In this document: in pieces, positions 8,635 to 8,892 of the stretch
Numbering within the stretch: the stretch's first letter is position 1
Layout: the number at the start of each line of letters is the position of its first letter
Assembly (NCBI GenBank): GCA_949547975.1
Contig: CATITW010000092.1
Coordinates: 1 to 8,892, forward strand
Direction of reading: 5' to 3'
Length of the DNA stretch: 8,892 nucleotides
From: Cryomorphaceae bacterium
Lineage (GTDB): Bacteria; Bacteroidota; Bacteroidia; Flavobacteriales; Schleiferiaceae
The notes under the pieces: model-generated
Database searches by the model: none
Seen by the model: the letters and a program-made list of their open reading frames with translations, nothing else
What the model was told of the DNA's origin: nothing
Made by a program: the position numbers and the translations under genes

Positions 8635-8892
8635 ATGGCGAAGCTCAAACTACAAGAAGAGGTCCTGCATGCCTTAGAGGTCAACGAAAAGTTGCCGTTT
8701 TCAGAGCAGCAGCGCAAGCTCGTAAGCGCGATCAAAAGCGGTCAGAATACTTGGCTGGCTACGGATCCTACCGAGCCGCATGTTTGGGCCGTTGCGGCCA
8801 CGTTAATCCACAAACTCAAAGCCAGCTATGAGGATGTCGCTCGAGCTCTCATTCTAGTGGTAGATAAGGAACGTGCCGATCTTTATGCCGAA
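8635..8892 (+). CDS. Degenerate DEAD-box helicase-like protein, 5' part only
   Basis: The reading frame stays open to the window edge, giving the first 86 residues (MAKLKLQEEVLHALEV...). The order of features resembles the N-terminus of a DEAD-box RNA helicase: a helix, then LPFSEQQRKLVSAIKSGQN (20-38) where helicases have the Q-motif and the 'I..G.D' stretch. LATDPTEPHVWAVAATLIHKL (41-61) falls where Walker A normally reads AxTGSGKT, and ARALILVVDKERADLYAE (69-86) falls where RALILxPTRELAxQ is expected. The GKT lysine/threonine and the PTREL box are absent, so it should not bind ATP in the usual way. This alignment was made by eye and is an inference; the DEAD and helicase C-terminal motifs lie outside the window. 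It is transcribed away from the GH13 operon with its own promoter box. The start is the first ATG after that box. Confidence 0.72.
   Translation, partial: MAKLKLQEEVLHALEVNEKLPFSEQQRKLVSAIKSGQNTWLATDPTEPHVWAVAATLIHKLKASYEDVARALILVVDKERADLYAE

Overview
The window looks like a chromosomal segment of a Bacteroidota bacterium, most likely a marine Flavobacteriia relative. The evidence is direct but circumstantial. TAnnTTTG-type -7 promoter boxes sit a short distance before several genes, Shine-Dalgarno sequences are scarce, and two genes carry exported or lipoprotein signals typical of the phylum. The gene families also fit: an RluF-like pseudouridine synthase, a periplasmic SusA-like maltodextrinase and an ABA4-like protein. 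No rRNA, tRNA, CRISPR array, insertion sequence or phage gene was seen. Coding density is high and the longest non-coding gap is about 95 bases.

Layout, left to right. Positions 28-1090 (+): a small uncharacterised putative lipoprotein overlaps by 8 bases a VIT/CCC1-type Fe/Mn transporter. Positions 1106-1825 (+): an RluF-like 23S rRNA pseudouridine synthase, with a promoter box so close to the ATG that its transcript is probably leaderless. Positions 1896-3358 (+): a compact cluster of an ABA4-like (DUF4281) membrane protein, an unrecognised roughly seven-helix membrane protein starting on the TAATG overlap, and a small MTH1187/YkoF-type thiamine-binding protein. Positions 3430-5643 (+): a full-length monomeric NADP-dependent isocitrate dehydrogenase with its own promoter box, ending at a strong hairpin that can terminate transcription from both sides. 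Positions 8539-5721 (-): a two-gene operon of a secreted GH13 cyclomaltodextrinase-like enzyme and a lipoprotein esterase of the Esterase D/enterochelin-esterase type, coupled by an ATGA overlap. Positions 8635-8892 (+): the beginning of a divergently transcribed protein that resembles a DEAD-box helicase N-terminus but lacks a recognisable Walker A motif. It runs off the window.

The genes cover central metabolism (isocitrate dehydrogenase), periplasmic alpha-glucan use (maltodextrinase plus esterase), metal homeostasis (VIT), ribosome maturation (RluF) and a membrane-protein cluster of unknown job. I do not see a clear new defence or mobile system. The best candidates for something undescribed are the degenerate DEAD-box-like protein at the right edge and the unnamed membrane protein coupled to the ABA4-like gene.
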